A DNA stretch of 64,000 nucleotides from Actinoallomurus purpureus (GTDB lineage: Bacteria; Actinomycetota; Actinomycetes; Streptosporangiales; Streptosporangiaceae), in assembly GCF_024055795.1 (NCBI RefSeq), contig NZ_JAMXMY010000010.1:62001-126000 (forward strand). The letters are read 5' to 3'. Positions 15,939 through 24,354 of the stretch are shown here, piece after piece (within the stretch, counting starts at the first letter, position 1; each line of letters starts with the position of its first letter). Both the position numbers and the translations under genes were made by a program. Under the pieces are notes generated by a model. That model searched no databases. It was not told where the DNA came from and worked only from the letters and a program-made list of their open reading frames with translations.

Positions 15939-17866
15939 CCGGCGGACACCGTGGTCGGCGCCGTCTCGCTCTCCCCGGGCAGCGGCCCGGCGCTGCCCGC
16001 CGACGGCGCCGGGTCCTCCTGGTAGCCCTCCGCCTGACTGCGGAATAGCTGGGCGTAGACACCGTCCGGGGACGCGATGAGGGAGGCGTGGTCGCCACTC
16101 TCCAGGATCTGGCCGTCCTGCACGACGACGATCCGGTCGGCCCGGCGGACGGCGCTGAGCCGGTGGGAGATCAGGACGCTGGTGGAGCCCGCGCGCAGTT
16201 CCCGCAGCCGGTCGTGGACCGCCGCCTCGGCCACCGCGTCGAGGCCGGAGCTGGGCTCGTCCAGGATCATCAGGTCGCGGCCCTGACGCATCAGCCCGCG
16301 GGCCAGCGCCAGGCGCTGCCACTGTCCGCCGGAGAGGTGGACGCCGGTCGTCCGCGCGGCCTCCTCTTTGTCGTCCTCCTCATCTCCTGCGTGGAACAGC
16401 CTGCTCAGCATCGTCTGGTAGCCGGCCGGCAGCCGCTCGACGGTCTCGTGGACCCCGGCGCGCTCGGCGGCGGCACGGACCCGGTCCGGGTCGTCGATCG
16501 CCTCCAGGTCCCCGAGTCCGATGTTCTCGGCGGCGGTGAGGTCGTAGTCCATGTAGTCCTGAAACACCGCCCCGATCCGCTGACGTAGCTGCGCCACGGG
16601 AACGTCGCGGATGTCCACCCCGTCCCACAGCACAGCGCCGCGCTGCGGATCGTAGAACCGGCAGAGCAGCTTGACGAGTGTGCTCTTGCCGGCGCCGTTG
16701 AGCCCGACGACGGCCAGGCTGGTGCCGTGCGGGATGGTCAGGTTCAGCCCGCGCAGCACCCACGGGGCGTCCTCGCCGTAGCGGAACCACACATCGCGCA
16801 GTTCGATGGAATGGGCCAGCGGGGCGCGCTCCCGCGGCTGCGAGGGCCCGGCCAGGTCGTCCCGGATCCCGACCACCGTCAGATAGTGGTGGAAGACCAG
16901 AGCGGACTGATGTCCCATGGCGATGCCCTGCACCAGGGCACTGAGCCCGGACTGGACCCCGGCCAGGGCGCCGATGAAGACCGACACATCGCCGATGCTG
17001 ATCGTCCTGGCGGCCGCGGCGTGCACGGCCCACAGCAGCCCCCCGGCCGCCAGCAGCGCCCCGAGGGCGGCGAGGAAGACCTGGACGCGCACCACGCTCC
17101 GCTCCAGCCGGTCCTCGGCGTTGTTGGCCGCGCGCAGTTCGGTGAGCATCCGGCCGTGCAGGAAGCTCCCCAGCCCGAACAGGCGGACCTCCTTGGCGGC
17201 CTGCAGGTCCGTCAGCAGCATCTGGTAGAAGATCTTGCGCCGCATGCCGGGGCTGGTGCGCCACATCAGCCCTGCCCGCCGCCGGCTGAGCGTCAGATGG
17301 GCGATCATCGCGGGTGCGGCGGCCGCCAGCGCGGCGCCCGCCATGATCGGGTTGATCGCCACCAGGGTACCCAGGAACCCGGCGATGGCCAGGGTCCCCT
17401 GCAGGGCGGACAGGCCCATGTGGACCAGCTGGTCCGGGGCGTGTTCGGCGGACTGCTGGGCCAGCCGCAGCCGGTCGTGGAAGCGCGGCTCCTCCAGGCG
17501 TGCCAGCCCGTTCATCCGGTTGACCGCGCCGAACAGCCGGTCCTGTGAGAGCAGGCCGATGGCGCGCCGGGCGCGCCCCTGCGCATAAGTGGTGACGGCC
17601 GAGGTGGTGGCCATCGCGATGCCCAGGGCACCGATTCCGGCCGCCATCCACCCCAGCGCCCCGGTTCGGGGGTGGGCGGCGGTGAGCTCGTCGAGCGCGA
17701 CCTTGGTCAGCCAGGCGGTGGCCACTGGCGCCATGCCACCGATCACCGCCATGACAAGCTGGAGGAACAGCATGCTGGGGCAGGCCTGCCAGGCGAGCGC
17801 GTAGGCCGCCTTCATCCCGCGGACGACGGAGACGCCGGACTCCGTCACGTCATCGTCGCCGCTCAC
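15935..17866 (-). CDS. ABC exporter (fused permease and ATPase) of the cysteine-rich peptide cluster
   Basis: A 643-residue half-transporter. Residues 25-335 hold the membrane domain with about six helices, and 353-600 the ATPase, with Walker A GLNGAGKST (388-396), signature LSGGQ (511-515) and Walker B LMILDEP (532-538). It has no N-terminal C39 peptidase domain, so it cannot cut a leader itself, in line with a separate S26 peptidase next door. Between the Q-loop and the signature is an unusual acidic insert (HAGDEEDDKEEA, 492-503). The GTG start overlaps the upstream gene stop (GTGA). Export of the six-cysteine peptide is the likely role. Confidence 0.9.
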   Translation of the reverse strand: MSGDDDVTESGVSVVRGMKAAYALAWQACPSMLFLQLVMAVIGGMAPVATAWLTKVALDELTAAHPRTGALGWMAAGIGALGIAMATTSAVTTYAQGRARRAIGLLSQDRLFGAVNRMNGLARLEEPRFHDRLRLAQQSAEHAPDQLVHMGLSALQGTLAIAGFLGTLVAINPIMAGAALAAAAPAMIAHLTLSRRRAGLMWRTSPGMRRKIFYQMLLTDLQAAKEVRLFGLGSFLHGRMLTELRAANNAEDRLERSVVRVQVFLAALGALLAAGGLLWAVHAAAARTISIGDVSVFIGALAGVQSGLSALVQGIAMGHQSALVFHHYLTVVGIRDDLAGPSQPRERAPLAHSIELRDVWFRYGEDAPWVLRGLNLTIPHGTSLAVVGLNGAGKSTLVKLLCRFYDPQRGAVLWDGVDIRDVPVAQLRQRIGAVFQDYMDYDLTAAENIGLGDLEAIDDPDRVRAAAERAGVHETVERLPAGYQTMLSRLFHAGDEEDDKEEAARTTGVHLSGGQWQRLALARGLMRQGRDLMILDEPSSGLDAVAEAAVHDRLRELRAGSTSVLISHRLSAVRRADRIVVVQDGQILESGDHASLIASPDGVYAQLFRSQAEGYQEDPAPSAGSAGPLPGESETAPTTVSAG

Positions 17867-18438
17867 GGCACCGAAGGCCGCGCGGGCTCGCCCAGCCCCT
17901 GCAGGCCGACACTGGCGGCGGTGGCGACCCCGTCAGGGCCGTAGTGGGCGAACCCGGGGTAGAAGCGGACCCCGAAGGCAGTGCCGACGGGCGCGTCGAG
18001 GAATTCAGGCACCACCTGGTCCGCGACGCCGACGAGCCGGGCGGCCAGTTCACTACCGGCCGCGTCGACACCGACCACCGTGGCCAGTACCTGACCTCCC
18101 GCGTCCCGCACCCGGCGCGCGTGCTCGGCGAACTCCGGCACGCTGTCGTCGCAGCTCGAGCAGTCCAGCGACAGGAAGGCGATCAGCACCGGCCGACCGG
18201 CCAGCTCGTCCCTGGTGACCGTCGCGCCGTCGGCGGTGGTCGCCGTGAACTCGGGCATCCGGTCTCCGGGCGCGATGCCCAGTTCCGGGTCCCTGTCGAA
18301 GGAGTCGGGGTCGTGGTGGTGGGCGGCCGGCGGAGCGCTCAGACGGGCACGCCAGCGACGCGCCACGGCCACGGTCAGCACGAGGTTCAGCGCGGTGAGT
18401 GCCGCGACCAGAACGAGCCCTGCGACGAGGTATTCCAC
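17863..18438 (-). CDS. Membrane-anchored thioredoxin-fold protein (TlpA/MauD-like), copy B
   Basis: A 191-residue redoxin. Residues 1-26 are an N-terminal membrane helix (VEYLVAGLVLVAAL..), so the domain faces the outside. The thioredoxin part starts near 58 (APGDRMPEF) and has the active site CSSC (93-96) and the cis-proline at 161 (YPGF). The CxxC and the PGDxxPxF motif are those of TlpA/ResA/MauD proteins. The GTG at 18438 with GGAAAGGA upstream places the helix first, as in copy A. It overlaps the exporter start and follows the MauE-like gene by 25 nt. It should oxidise or reshuffle cysteines of the exported peptide. Confidence 0.88.
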   Translation of the reverse strand: MEYLVAGLVLVAALTALNLVLTVAVARRWRARLSAPPAAHHHDPDSFDRDPELGIAPGDRMPEFTATTADGATVTRDELAGRPVLIAFLSLDCSSCDDSVPEFAEHARRVRDAGGQVLATVVGVDAAGSELAARLVGVADQVVPEFLDAPVGTAFGVRFYPGFAHYGPDGVATAASVGLQGLGEPARPSVP

Positions 18439-18463
18439 GGATGTCCTTTCCGGCTCCGGCGTC

Positions 18464-19006
18464 TCACCGGCCGAGGTCCCCGGCCGCGACCGGGGACTGG
18501 AAGAGCGCGGCGATGTCATCGACGAAGGCGGTCAAAGTGGTGAGCAGGCCCGCCGAGACCACGGCCAGCGCGATCCCTGGTGCCTGGCCGGGAACGCCGT
18601 CGCCGAGTGATATCGCCATGAACGAGCCCAGGCTCGCCGCCGCCAGCAGCACCGCGTTGCGGGCGATGTGCCAGCCGCTCATGGGCACTTCGCCGGCACC
18701 GAAGCAGGCGCACGTCACCTTTTTCCCGCGGGCCACGACGAGGATCGGGACGGCCGTCAGGCCGCAGCAGAACAGTGCGGCGGCGAGGAAACCGGCGGTG
18801 ACGGTGGCGGGCAGGGCCAGCAGCAGCGCGATGAGCAGCTCGGCGGCCGGGACCAGCACGGCCAGCGGGCGGCGCAGCCGCGCGGGAATGAAGTCGAAGC
18901 CTTTCAGGGAGGCGGCGAAGACACCTGGTGAACGCAGCTTGGCCACCGCCGCCAGTGTCATCACCGCCGCCAGGGTGAGGCGGCAGGCGAACGATACGTA
19001 CAGCAC
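18464..19006 (-). CDS. MauE-like membrane protein
   Basis: A 180-residue integral membrane protein with four or five helices. It has the features of the MauE/DoxX redox-associated group: a first helix followed by AKLRSPGVF, then the motif CACFG (99-103) between helices. In methylamine-utilisation clusters MauE and MauD are needed for disulfide formation in the small subunit of methylamine dehydrogenase. Here a MauE-like protein lies between the peptide gene and a MauD-like gene, pointing to the same kind of electron transfer. The GTG at 19006 follows AGGAG. Confidence 0.85.
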   Translation of the reverse strand: MLYVSFACRLTLAAVMTLAAVAKLRSPGVFAASLKGFDFIPARLRRPLAVLVPAAELLIALLLALPATVTAGFLAAALFCCGLTAVPILVVARGKKVTCACFGAGEVPMSGWHIARNAVLLAAASLGSFMAISLGDGVPGQAPGIALAVVSAGLLTTLTAFVDDIAALFQSPVAAGDLGR

Positions 19007-19156
19007 GGAAGCTCCTGGACGAGGTGGTGCGGGAGCGCGCGGGCACCCTGGCGGAGGCGGGCACACGCGTTCAGGGAGAGCCGGGGCCGGCGTGGCCGCC
19101 CTCGCCGAGGACGGCCACGCGACTGTCAAGCAGGCGTTACGCAGGCCGACAAGGCA

Positions 19157-19360
19157 TCAGCAGTTGTTCTGGCTGGTGATGTACCAGACGGTGCAGTGAG
19201 TCACGCAGTTGCCGCTGGTCGAGCAGGTGCGCACCCAGCACTCCCCGTCAAACCTCTTGAATTGGGTTTGCGTGTCCGGCGGGCAACCGGCGTCGGCGGT
19301 GGTCGTGGGAAGCAGCGCCTCGATGGCGCGGGTGACACGCCGGGTCGCGCTTTGGAACAT
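19157..19360 (-). CDS. Six-cysteine secreted peptide precursor with leader (putative RiPP-like or disulfide-rich peptide)
   Basis: The 67-residue precursor starts MFQSATRRVTRAIEALL and has cysteines at 26, 41, 46, 52, 56 and 67, the last being the C-terminal residue. The first 24 residues are amphipathic and basic with no Sec hydrophobic core, and end T-A-D-A before Gly25-Cys26, an AXA site suited to the S26 peptidase. The mature part would be about 43 residues with three disulfides. AAGGAGG precedes the ATG, one of the best ribosome sites in the window. It is flanked by redoxin A and the MauE-like gene. No lanthipeptide, lasso or radical-SAM enzyme is nearby. The activity (bacteriocin, toxin or signal) is unknown. 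Confidence 0.82.
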   Translation of the reverse strand: MFQSATRRVTRAIEALLPTTTADAGCPPDTQTQFKRFDGECWVRTCSTSGNCVTHCTVWYITSQNNC

Positions 19361-19474
19361 GGTTCCTCCTTGTGGTGGGGTGATCTGTTTCCACGCACGG
19401 GCCGAGTGCCGCCGGGAAAGAGGCGAACGCGGCGGCCGGGGCCGGCGGGGTATGGGGGATGGCCCTTCGGCGCG

Positions 19475-20017
19475 TTAAGGGGCGACCAGCTCGGTCCGCA
19501 GGGCGGCGACGCCCACGCCCGCCGAGGTCACCATGCCGTTGGGGCCGTACCAGGCGTAGGTCGGGTAGTGCTTGGCTCCGTACCGCTGCGACAGCTCGGC
19601 CTTCGAGTCCTCGGCGATCACGATGTCCATCACGTCGCTGAGCATCGCGGCCAGTTCGCTGTCGGCCGAGTCGTCTCCGTGAACGATCGCCAAGGAGGTC
19701 CCTCCGGCGGCCCGCAGCCGCTCGGCGTGCCCGGCGAAGACGGGCACGGCCTCGACGCAGGCCTTGCACGTGAGCGAGAAGAATCCGACCAGGGTCTCCT
19801 TCCCGAGCAGGGTCCGCTCCGTCACGGCGGTGCCGTCGAGGGCACGGGCCGAGAAGCTCGGAATCCGATCGATCATCCGGACGTTGGAGACGGCTCCGGT
19901 AGGGAGGCCACCCATGGCGTCCAGCTCTCGCCACCGGCGGAGCATGACCAGAAGGATCGCCAGGTTCAGCACACCGACGACGCCGACCAGCACCAGCCCC
20001 ACTACAGCGAATATCAC
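19475..20017 (-). CDS. Membrane-anchored thioredoxin-fold protein (TlpA/MauD-like), copy A
   Basis: A 180-residue paralogue of copy B at the head of the cluster. Residues 2-25 are the membrane helix (IFAVVGLVLVGVVGVL), then IDRIPSFSARALDG opens the thioredoxin domain, with the active site CKAC (84-87) and the cis-proline 152 (YPTY). I chose the GTG at 20017, which follows GGGGAGAGGA and starts directly with the helix as in copy B; an ATG at 20074 would add 19 residues. The two redoxins differ strongly outside the active sites, so they may have different roles, such as oxidase and isomerase, in folding the six-cysteine peptide. Confidence 0.85.
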   Translation of the reverse strand: MIFAVVGLVLVGVVGVLNLAILLVMLRRWRELDAMGGLPTGAVSNVRMIDRIPSFSARALDGTAVTERTLLGKETLVGFFSLTCKACVEAVPVFAGHAERLRAAGGTSLAIVHGDDSADSELAAMLSDVMDIVIAEDSKAELSQRYGAKHYPTYAWYGPNGMVTSAGVGVAALRTELVAP

Positions 20018-20767
20018 GACATGCGTCCTCTCCCCGAACCTATGGGCACCGGTAGGCCGCGACCACTCGTTCATGATCGTCTAAATGAGGTCTAGCCGCA
20101 ATGCCGGATATTTGGGGCCGGTTTGCCGGTGTCATGGGGTTGTTGTTCGATGCCGCTGGTCGCGGTGTCCTGATCGGGAGATCTAGTACGGCAGCCGCCA
20201 ATTGTTAGCTGACCAGGGCATTTCCTCGGTTTAGGCGAGTGCGTCGGTGGAACCAGCGTGAGCTGCCTGGTGGCGGCGTCGCCTATCCAGCCAGCGCGCG
20301 GTGTGGTCAGGTGGGTACGCGCGTTGGAGGGCGGCAGCGAGCAGGCGCCTGATTTCCGGGACGCCTGAGGCGCCGCCGGAGACGCTTGAACAGCCCCTCG
20401 TGACCCAGGAGCAGGGCTGCCGTCTGATGGGCCGACGACCACCCGTAGGCAAGCGAAGCGAGTCTGCCGACGGCCCTGCGGCCGTCCCGCCCGCGCTTCT
20501 CTGGCCGAACCAGGCCAGCCCTCTGCGGGCTCGCCCCCAACCGGCCGATGTCGGCATCAAGGTCACCCGACGAGACCGGATCAGTGAACTCCTCGACGAA
20601 TACGACCAGGTCACACAGACAGGCCTTCGGGCACCGACGGGATACGCTCACACGGCGCGATCGATGTCGTGCCCGCAGTTCGGCCCGGGCCCGCGGCTCG
20701 CGCTTGATCATCGGCGTCAGTGACCTAGATCACGGGAACTCGTCGGCGGCAACGGACAGATACGGTT
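20018..20767. other. Gap of 750 bp between the peptide cluster and the sigma factor gene
   Basis: It should hold the cluster promoter near 20020-20100, though I cannot point to clear boxes. Frames in this stretch are broken, and the only recognisable coding trace is a transposase-like tail at 20231-20345. Confidence 0.5.
20231..20345 (-). pseudogene. Transposase C-terminal remnant
   Basis: The minus-strand segment VPEIRRLLAAALQRA..ARWLDRRRRHQAAHAG resembles the C-terminal end of actinobacterial IS4/IS701-type transposases, which commonly finish VPEVRRLLA...WRRRHQA. Upstream the reading frame is disrupted and no catalytic motif is seen. Low confidence, based on pattern memory only. Confidence 0.35.
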
Positions 20768-21325
20768 GTGGAACGAACACTGCGTGCCCGGCTCAGAGCC
20801 GGCGATTCAGCCGCCTTCAGCGAGCTGTTCGATGAACACGCATCAGCGATTTATCGTCATGCCGCCCGGTTGACCGGGGATCGGACCGTCGCCGAGGACG
20901 CAGTGTCCTTGACCTTCTTGGAAGCATGGCGGTTGCGTAAGCGGCTGAAGCCCGAAGAGGGCAGCGTGCTCCCCTGGCTTTTCGGACTTGCCACCAACGT
21001 TATACGTAACCAGGCTCGTACCGCCCGGCGACACAAAGCGGCGATGTCCCGGTTGCCCACCCGCGATTTGATTCCCGACTTCAGCGACGAACTGATTGCC
21101 CGGTTCGAGGATGCCGAACGAGTGGCGGCCGCTCGTACGGCACTGGAGACGCTGAGTGACACCGACCGGGAAATCGTCATGCTGTGCGTCTGGGCAGGGT
21201 TGGACTATGCGGCCGCCGCGGAGGCCCTGGGAATCCCGGTGGGCACGGTGCGGTCCAGGCTGTCGCGGGCAAAGGTCCGCCTGCGTGAACTCACCGCGAC
21301 GATGATGCAGAGAGAGAACCGATGA
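20768..21325 (+). CDS. ECF-type RNA polymerase sigma factor
   Basis: A 185-residue sigma-70 family protein with only regions 2 and 4. Region 2 has FSELFDEHASAIYRHAARLTGD..AEDAVSLTFLEAWR, and region 4 has LSDTDREIVMLCVWAGLDYAAAAEALGIPVGTVRSRLSRA. The start is GTG, with GGACAG upstream. Its stop overlaps the ATG of the next gene (ATGA). Pairs of an ECF sigma factor and a CU044_5270 protein are frequent in actinomycetes. No zinc anti-sigma motif (HxxxCxxC) is present in the partner, so regulation is unclear. Confidence 0.93.
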   Translation: MERTLRARLRAGDSAAFSELFDEHASAIYRHAARLTGDRTVAEDAVSLTFLEAWRLRKRLKPEEGSVLPWLFGLATNVIRNQARTARRHKAAMSRLPTRDLIPDFSDELIARFEDAERVAAARTALETLSDTDREIVMLCVWAGLDYAAAAEALGIPVGTVRSRLSRAKVRLRELTATMMQRENR

Positions 21326-22275
21326 ACACCGAGTTCAAAGAGATCGCCGACATGCTTCCGGGCATCGGAGACCCGGAACTTCCCTCGATGCGACACCGCC
21401 AGCTCAAAGAGCACTTCATGCGTGAGGTCACTGGACATCGCCGGGCCGGCCGGCGGATCCGCCTGGCCGCCCTGCTGGCTCCGCTCGCCGCAGGAGCAGC
21501 CGCGCTGAGCCTGGCCATTCCGGGATTGGTCGGTCACGGTTCGCACTCGGAGGAGGTGGCGTACGTCCCGGTGAAAATCATCCATGTCCCTGTCGCCTCA
21601 AAGAAAGGCGTCGCCCGGACGCTGAACCAGATCGCGGACGCCGCCGCTCGTGTACCAGCGGTCACCGCCGGCCAGTACGCCTACACCAAGAGCATGGTGG
21701 AGAGCACGCGACCCACGGAGCAGCGCAGCTTCGACGGCCCCGTCGAAATGATCGCTCTGCACCCGCGCCAGGTATGGATGCCCCTGGACCTGCTCAAAAA
21801 GACGGGGCTCGCCCGGGAGAGCGGACAGGACACGACCTTGCACTCGGCCATCGACAGCCTGGGCTACAAGCAGCTCGCCACGCTGCCCACGGATCCGGCC
21901 ACGCTGTTGAACCGCCTTTACGTCCGTCAGGGTGACCGGGATCCGGCGCGCGCGTTCGATCAGATCCAGACTCTGATGAACGAACAGATCGTGCCGCCGG
22001 CCACCCGTGCCGCGCTCTACCGGGCGACCGCGCTCATCCCCGGCGTACGCGTGGTCAATGCCTCCGAGGACGCCCTCGGCCGCAAGGGGATCGCCGTGTC
22101 GTTCGACGCGCACGGGGAGCGCACCGAGTGGGTGTTCGACAAGACCTCTTTCGCCTACCTCGGTGATCGCGACTACCTGATCAACAATTCCAGCCAGGGC
22201 AGGGCCGGCACCCTGATGAGCGCCAGCGCCGTCCAGACCCAAAAGCTGGTGAGCGACAAGGGCCGGCTCCGCTGA
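21322..22275 (+). CDS. CU044_5270 family membrane protein, probable sigma partner
   Basis: A 317-residue protein. Residues 1-45 are cytoplasmic (MNTEFKEIADMLPGIG), 47-70 a single membrane helix (LAALLAPLAAGAAALSLAI), and the rest extracytoplasmic with the pattern VTAGQYAYTKSMVEST..IVPPATRAALYRATALIPGVRV typical of the CU044_5270 family. It is coupled to the ECF sigma gene by a 4-nt overlap. This topology is that of an anti-sigma factor or sensor, but the family has not been shown to bind sigma, so the role is inferred. Confidence 0.88.
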   Translation: MNTEFKEIADMLPGIGDPELPSMRHRQLKEHFMREVTGHRRAGRRIRLAALLAPLAAGAAALSLAIPGLVGHGSHSEEVAYVPVKIIHVPVASKKGVARTLNQIADAAARVPAVTAGQYAYTKSMVESTRPTEQRSFDGPVEMIALHPRQVWMPLDLLKKTGLARESGQDTTLHSAIDSLGYKQLATLPTDPATLLNRLYVRQGDRDPARAFDQIQTLMNEQIVPPATRAALYRATALIPGVRVVNASEDALGRKGIAVSFDAHGERTEWVFDKTSFAYLGDRDYLINNSSQGRAGTLMSASAVQTQKLVSDKGRLR

Positions 22276-22464
22276 GCTGTTTGCGAGTAACCCCACGTCG
22301 TTGCGACAGCACCGTTCACCGGCGGCGCCAGTGCCATTGAGAACCTACGCCCGGCTTCGTCGCCGCCGGAACCGGCCGGGGACACCCCCGCGAGCGCCGC
22401 GCTGTGGTGGCGATCATGGTGTTAGAGTCTCGTGTCTCCCAAGATCTCAGTGACATGAGGCGTA

Positions 22465-23805
22465 ATGCGCATTTCTCGTTTCGGCCGTTCCGTGAGCGCC
22501 GTTTCCGGGTTCATCGCGCTTGCTTTGTCGATTGGTCCGGCATCCGGCGCGATAGCGGCGGCACCCGCCCAGACTGTGATCGTGATGTCACCGATCCGGA
22601 ACATCGCCTACGGCGATTCGACGGTGACGATCCACGGCACACTTGAAACCCGCGCCTCGAACGCGAGCGACGCCCGCCCGATCGCCGGAAAGCCGGTGGA
22701 CCTGGCTCTGCAGAACAGTTGGCCTCGGAAGGACCTCGGTACGGTGACGACCGGGGACGACGGCACATTCTCGCTGACCACCACGCTTCCCGAACCCGGC
22801 ATGGTCATGGCCACGTACTCCGGAGACGCGGACTACGGCCAGTCGAAAAGCGGTAGGACAGCAAGGCCCACCACGCACCTGCCAGCCCGGATCACCTTGA
22901 GTCCGCTTCCCGCGACCGCGGTCGCGTACAGCACGGTGCCGATTTCTGGAAACGTGGAGATGCAGACCCCCGACGGCCAGTGGATCCCCGCGCCCGACAC
23001 CACCGTTCGGATCGACGACGACGGCGACCCGCAGCAGACGCGGATAGCCGTCAGCACCGACGGCTCCGGCGCGTTCCGCACCAATGCCTACGTGACGTCG
23101 TCAGGCCCGTGGACCGCCGCCAGCACTGGAGACGACTGGACCTTCGCCGGCGCCGCGCGCAGCGCCGCGCAGACGATCAACGTGGCACCGACGCCGGTTC
23201 AGATCAGCGACTTCACAGCGGTCTACAACGGAATCCCGGTGCGTTCGGTCGCCGCCTCCCAAGGACTTGCCTTCAGGGCGAGCGTCTGGCCATACGTAGG
23301 CGGCCAGACCGCCGATCTGTACTTCCGGCCGCGCGGATCGACGGCTTGGAAGCTGATGGACTCCTACCCGGTTGAGCAGTTCGGCGACGTCACGGTCTCG
23401 GGCATCTCCGGATACGTCGCGAAGGGCCGGCCGCGTGAGGGTTCGTGGCAGATGCGCACGGCGGCGACTCCGCTGCTCCAGGCAGCGGCGACCCAGGCTT
23501 TGCCCGTACAGGTTTACCTGTCGACTTCCTTCCACGGTCTGAAGGTCAAGAAGGCACATAAGAAGGCCTACCTCGAAGGCCGGCTGTACTCCGAGAACGG
23601 ACCGCTGGCAGGCCAGAAGATCGCCCTCGAATACCGCACCCGTAAGGGGACCGCCGAGCATCGCGTCACGATCGTCACGACGAGCAAGGGTGGTGCCTTC
23701 CAGGTCAGGTTGCCCGCCAGCCGCCGGTACTACCGCGTGCTGACCACAAAGCTCACCGGCGACTACGACGGTGTGATCAGCCGCGAGATCTACTTCTCCG
23801 GCTGA
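22465..23805 (+). CDS. Secreted protein with Ig-like / carboxypeptidase-regulatory-like repeats
   Basis: A 446-residue exported protein. Residues 1-30 are a signal peptide (MRISRFGRSVSAVSG..ASGAIAAA). The mature part is beta-rich, with at least two bacterial Ig-like units: VTIHGTLETRA..GTFSLTTTLPEPGMVMATYSGDADYG and VPISGNVEM..GSGAFRTNAYVTSSG. A C-terminal unit has GPLAGQKIALEYRT..GGAFQVRLPASRRYYRVL. No catalytic residues are visible, so it is probably an adhesive or structural surface or secreted protein. It stands alone, follows the sigma operon by 190 bp, and could be one of its targets. A terminator follows. Confidence 0.8.
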   Translation: MRISRFGRSVSAVSGFIALALSIGPASGAIAAAPAQTVIVMSPIRNIAYGDSTVTIHGTLETRASNASDARPIAGKPVDLALQNSWPRKDLGTVTTGDDGTFSLTTTLPEPGMVMATYSGDADYGQSKSGRTARPTTHLPARITLSPLPATAVAYSTVPISGNVEMQTPDGQWIPAPDTTVRIDDDGDPQQTRIAVSTDGSGAFRTNAYVTSSGPWTAASTGDDWTFAGAARSAAQTINVAPTPVQISDFTAVYNGIPVRSVAASQGLAFRASVWPYVGGQTADLYFRPRGSTAWKLMDSYPVEQFGDVTVSGISGYVAKGRPREGSWQMRTAATPLLQAAATQALPVQVYLSTSFHGLKVKKAHKKAYLEGRLYSENGPLAGQKIALEYRTRKGTAEHRVTIVTTSKGGAFQVRLPASRRYYRVLTTKLTGDYDGVISREIYFSG

Positions 23806-23825
23806 GGATCGGACCTCGCTTCCGG

Positions 23826-23850
23826 GCCGGCACCCCAGCAGGGTGCCGGC
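23826..23850 (+). terminator. Hairpin terminator after the Ig-like secreted protein gene
   Basis: GCCGGCACCC-CAGCA-GGGTGCCGGC, a perfect 10-bp stem 20 nt after the stop; no T tract. Confidence 0.75.
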
Positions 23851-24209
23851 GCGCCCGCTGACTGGTGCCGTCGGGGCTGAATGCCGCGCCGAGCCGCCGC
23901 CGTACCGCGTAGGCGTCCAGCGCGCCGGTGGTCGGTGATCCAGAGGCCGACGAGCGTCTGCTGGATGATGCGATGACGCGGGTGGGCTCGGGCGGTGGCA
24001 GATGGAAGTCCGGGTGTTCGATGAGGAACGCGGCGCGGGTACCGCCGCCGACGGGGCCGTTGTAGGAGGTCTAGTTGCCGCTCACGGCCTTGGCGGCGTC
24101 AGTGAGGATGCCGACGACTTCGGCTGGTTCGGTGGGTGAGCCGGGCAGCGCGTCGAACGGCACCTCGGGGTGACACCCGCCATAGGCGGCATACGGACAA
24201 TCCCCGTGG
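23851..24209. other. Non-coding or degraded stretch
   Basis: I find no intact gene. On the minus strand short pieces such as EVPFDALPGSPTEPAEVVGILTDAAKAVSGN have normal actinobacterial codon use and then stop, suggesting a decayed gene read towards lower coordinates, but I cannot name it. Confidence 0.4.
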
Positions 24210-24315
24210 CGGCAGAACGCCCACGGATCTCCGGCGGATCACCCACACGGTTTTCGGCAGAACGCCCACCAAGGTATCGGCAGAACGCCCACCAAGGTAT
24301 CGGCAGAACGCCCAC
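24210..24315. repeat. Tandem 23-bp repeat, four copies of a 15-bp core
   Basis: The core CGGCAGAACGCCCAC occurs at 24210, 24255, 24278 and 24301. The last three are in tandem with a period of 23 bp (core plus CAAGGTAT), and the first stands alone 45 bp away. The array lies between a decayed gene and the 3' end of the kinase gene at 24355. There are no distinct spacers, so it is not a CRISPR. Confidence 0.8.
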
Positions 24316-24354
24316 GTGACCGCCCCCAGCTGCGATAACGCGTGTCCTTCGACG

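Noticed and set aside
24210-24315. CRISPR array
   Set aside because: Only four copies, short period, no distinct spacers, no cas genes.
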